Position numbers and translations under genes: made by a program. 64,000 nt of DNA. It comes from Pseudobutyrivibrio ruminis. GTDB taxonomy: Bacteria > Bacillota > Clostridia > Lachnospirales > Lachnospiraceae. Positions 61,789-64,000 of the stretch are shown here, piece after piece. The stretch lies in assembly GCA_015057315.1 (NCBI GenBank), contig SVER01000003.1:62001-126000 (forward strand), given 5' to 3'. The first letter of the stretch is position 1. Every line of letters begins with the position of its first letter. The notes under the pieces are model-generated. The model was not told the DNA's origin. It worked only from the letters and a program-made list of their open reading frames with translations, and did not search any database.

Positions 61789-62607
61789 ATGATGAGAGCA
61801 TTGTGGTCTGGTGCTTCAGGTATGAAGGGCCAGCAGGTAGCAGTTGATACAATTGCAAATAACTTAGCAAATGTAAACACTACAGCATATAAATCCCAGA
61901 GCACACAGTTTAAGACGCTGCTTTATCAGACAATGCAGTCTCCAAGTACAAATGCTCAGGGCGAGACAAAGCCAACCAGCGCTCAGGTGGGACTAGGAAC
62001 AAGAGTAGCATCTCTTAATTCTAATTTCACACAGGGTGCCCAGCTTGCAAACGATAGCAACACCGCAATGTGCATCACAGGCGATGGCTTCTTCGCAGTG
62101 CAGGATGGTGAAGAGATTCACTATACCAGAAATGGTAACTTTGGTTGGTCTACAGAGGCAGATGGTTCTAGAACCCTTACTACAGCAGAAGGCTATAGAG
62201 TACTTGACCAGGGAGGTCGTGCAATAACAATACCAAGAACCGCAGGAACTGAGGGCTTCAAGGTTAATCCAGATACTTTGCAGGTTACACTTAGAAATGC
62301 CCAAGGGCGAGATGTACCAACTGGTCAAAACATAGCGATTTACCAGTTCGCAAATAGAGTAGGTCTTGAGAAGATAGGCGAAAATCTATATGACGAAAGC
62401 GATGCATCAGGAGAACCAATGGGTGAATGGAACACTCAGGGGGTTACAAGAAGTAAGGTCTATCAGAATTACCTAGAAGGCTCTAATGTAAATGTAGCTG
62501 ATGAGATGGTTAATCTAATCATATCTCAGCGTGCTTATGAAATGAATTCAAAGGCTATTACCACTTCAGACACAATGCTGGAGCAGGCTAATAACCTAAA
62601 GAGATAA
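61789..62607 (+). CDS. flgG: flagellar basal-body distal rod protein FlgG (FlhP)
   Basis: A 272-residue protein with MMRALWSGASGMKGQQVAVD, IANNLANVNTTAYKSQ and the C-terminal LEGSNVNVADEMVNLIISQR with YEMNSKAITTSD. These are the hallmarks of FlgG. AGGGGG at 61772-61777 precedes the first of two adjacent ATGs, 61789. It forms the distal rod under the hook. Confidence 0.93.
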   Translation: MMRALWSGASGMKGQQVAVDTIANNLANVNTTAYKSQSTQFKTLLYQTMQSPSTNAQGETKPTSAQVGLGTRVASLNSNFTQGAQLANDSNTAMCITGDGFFAVQDGEEIHYTRNGNFGWSTEADGSRTLTTAEGYRVLDQGGRAITIPRTAGTEGFKVNPDTLQVTLRNAQGRDVPTGQNIAIYQFANRVGLEKIGENLYDESDASGEPMGEWNTQGVTRSKVYQNYLEGSNVNVADEMVNLIISQRAYEMNSKAITTSDTMLEQANNLKR

Positions 62608-62657
62608 ATGTGAAAAGTAACATACAGTAACTTATTGTTTCAACAGGGGGATAAAAA

Positions 62658-63110
62658 ATGGATGTTTTAGGCACAAGCACGTATCTGCAAACGCAGTACG
62701 CAAATCAAAACAAGGCCATGGCAGAGGCAACTGCCAAGTCAATCGGCGGCATTTCAAAGGATTCTTCAAAAGAGGAAATCGAAAATGCTGTAAAGAGCTT
62801 TGAAACCTTTATGGTTGAAAAGGTCATCAAACAGGTGAAGGATTCATTTGTTGGCGAGGAAGACAATAGTGATACAATGGGCATGTACAAGGATTTATAT
62901 ATGGATAAGGCTATCACGGAGATTGCTTCCCAGCTGGTTGATCAAATCGGAGGCGATGTTACAGATGATTTTGTAGACCAGATAATGCGTAATTACGGAA
63001 TCACAGGAACATCTGGTGCACCTACAGAGACGGCGGGTCAGGATAATACTAAGGTGTCAGATGATATTGCTAGGTCCAATGCTTCCACAGTACAATCAAT
63101 ACAGGCATAA
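62658..63110 (+). CDS. rod-binding protein (FlgJ N-terminal domain family)
   Basis: A 150-residue protein matching the rod-binding domain of FlgJ (AVKSFETFMVEKVIKQVKDS, then GMYKDLYMDKAITEIASQL). The muramidase domain of proteobacterial FlgJ is absent, as usual in Firmicutes. It caps and guides rod assembly. It is the last gene of the flagellar group and is closed by a strong terminator. Confidence 0.88.
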   Translation: MDVLGTSTYLQTQYANQNKAMAEATAKSIGGISKDSSKEEIENAVKSFETFMVEKVIKQVKDSFVGEEDNSDTMGMYKDLYMDKAITEIASQLVDQIGGDVTDDFVDQIMRNYGITGTSGAPTETAGQDNTKVSDDIARSNASTVQSIQA

Positions 63111-63117
63111 CCTAACG

Positions 63118-63147
63118 CCCACCATGTAAAGACATGGTGGGTTTTTT
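63118..63147 (+). terminator. intrinsic terminator after flagellar genes
   Basis: CCCACCATG (63118-63126) and CATGGTGGG (63133-63141), perfect nine-bp stem, followed by T6. Confidence 0.95.
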
Positions 63148-63164
63148 ATGCTATCATATACCCT

Positions 63165-64000
63165 ATGGAAGAATTAACAGGTTATGTAGAAAATATAATA
63201 TTTAGAAATACAGATAATGGTTACACGGTGCTGGATTTCGTGGCGGATGAGGATTTAGTTACCTGTACGGGAATATTTCCAGTGATTGGAGAGGGCGAAA
63301 ATCTCTTATTGAAAGGAGATTTTGTAGACCATCCAACCTATGGCAGACAGTTCAAGGTGGCAAGCTACGAGGTGGAAGCGCCAGCTGATGAGCTTTCCAT
63401 GGAAAGATACCTAGGCTCAGGTGCAATCAAGGGAATCGGTCCAAAGCTTGCAGCCAGGGTTGTTAAGAAGTTTGGGGCAGACACCTTTAGAATTATCGAG
63501 GATGAGCCGGAGCGTCTTGCAGAGGTTAAGGGTATCTCTATCACCAAGGCTATGGAAATATCCGATCAGATTGTTGGTGCTAAGGATATCCGTAACGCCA
63601 TTATTTTTTTGGATAAATATGGCCTGCATGGCAATAAGGCTATCAAAATCTACAATAGATTCGGAAATGAAATCTACAATGTGATTCAGAATAATCCTTA
63701 TAAGCTTGCTGATGAAATCTCTGGAATCGGATTTAAGACAGCAGATGAAATCGCAAGTCAGGTGGGAATCAAGGTAGATTCAGAATTCAGAATCAAAGGT
63801 GGTATTCAGTATATCCTTAGCCAGGGCGCTGGCATGGGACACACTTACCTTCCTATAGAGACGCTGACCAGGATGTCCCAGGATTTGCTGGGGGTAGATG
63901 CAGATTCTATTGATGCCCAGATTATGAATCTTGCAATGGATAGAAAGCTGATTATAAAGAAGGATAGCGAAGGCAATAGCCAGGTGTATTCAAGGTCTTT
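63165..64000 (+). CDS. recD2: RecD2-type DNA helicase, N-terminal part
   Basis: The reading frame starts at ATG 63165 and runs off the window, leaving about 278 residues. The N-terminus (MEELTGYVENIIFRNTDNGY) is an OB-like domain typical of RecD2, and two helix-hairpin-helix elements follow (SGAIKGIGPKLAARVVKKFG and ISGIGFKTADEIA). RecD2 is a 5'-3' SF1B helicase with roles in repair. The helicase motifs lie beyond the end. No ribosome site is visible, and the ATG is only about 20 bases after the terminator. Confidence 0.9.
   Translation, partial: MEELTGYVENIIFRNTDNGYTVLDFVADEDLVTCTGIFPVIGEGENLLLKGDFVDHPTYGRQFKVASYEVEAPADELSMERYLGSGAIKGIGPKLAARVVKKFGADTFRIIEDEPERLAEVKGISITKAMEISDQIVGAKDIRNAIIFLDKYGLHGNKAIKIYNRFGNEIYNVIQNNPYKLADEISGIGFKTADEIASQVGIKVDSEFRIKGGIQYILSQGAGMGHTYLPIETLTRMSQDLLGVDADSIDAQIMNLAMDRKLIIKKDSEGNSQVYSRS

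Overview
The window looks like a chromosomal segment of a low-to-medium G+C, flagellated Gram-positive anaerobe, most likely Lachnospiraceae of the Butyrivibrio/Pseudobutyrivibrio/Roseburia type. The reasons are the mbl-flgF-flgG-rod-binding-protein order (a Firmicutes arrangement), an oxygen-labile type iron-sulfur L-serine dehydratase in two subunits, strong Shine-Dalgarno sites, gut-Firmicutes-type palindromic intergenic repeats and Cache-type chemoreceptors. The genus is inference. No rRNA, tRNA, insertion sequence or CRISPR array was seen.

Layout. 0-8 kb: end of an ABC exporter, murA, a Cys-rich small protein, a chemoreceptor, a Lar-like zinc ribbon, pncB, rsmJ, and a Cache receptor that lacks the methyl-accepting output domain. 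8-13 kb: a LacI regulator with a malE-malF-malG-type oligosaccharide importer, with LacI-type operators and a large palindromic repeat between malE and malF. 13-15 kb: DUF1292, larB, an alpha/beta hydrolase. 15-19 kb: a CDP-pentitol/teichoic-acid-like operon (polymerase-like protein, epimerase, TarI, TarJ). 19-27 kb: an accessory island with a phage-like AAA ATPase, two hipBA modules and several unassigned small proteins. 27-38.5 kb: a surface-glycan cluster with glycosyltransferases, a methyltransferase, a small-molecule kinase, a radical SAM enzyme and an HAD protein. 38.5-45 kb: a second accessory island with two AAA ATPases, a third hipBA, an HTH-nucleotidyltransferase pair and a nuclease remnant. 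45-48 kb: a second TarI-TarJ pair with a TIM-barrel isomerase. 48-64 kb: core genes pgi, uvrB, uvrA, sdaAB-sdaAA, mbl, flgF, flgG, rod-binding protein, and the start of recD2.

How the genes work together. The two TarI/TarJ pairs flank the glycan cluster and probably supply activated pentitol phosphates to a phosphate-containing surface polymer. In the glycan cluster one Rossmann-like module recurs in five neighbouring proteins, attached to different catalytic domains (glycosyltransferase, methyltransferase, radical SAM, HAD) and once alone. This suggests a shared substrate-handling module.

The most unusual non-coding signal is a roughly 370-bp array of 14 ACTTAAGT-like sites at 51841-52210, spaced by two or three helical turns and arranged as a large palindrome. 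Other candidates are a structured element in two diverged copies (after murA and before flgG), an attenuator-like RNA before sdaAB, a promoter-plus-terminator small RNA at 26.8-26.97 kb, and highly ordered operators at the hipBA modules. All functional assignments come from reading the sequence; no database search was possible.
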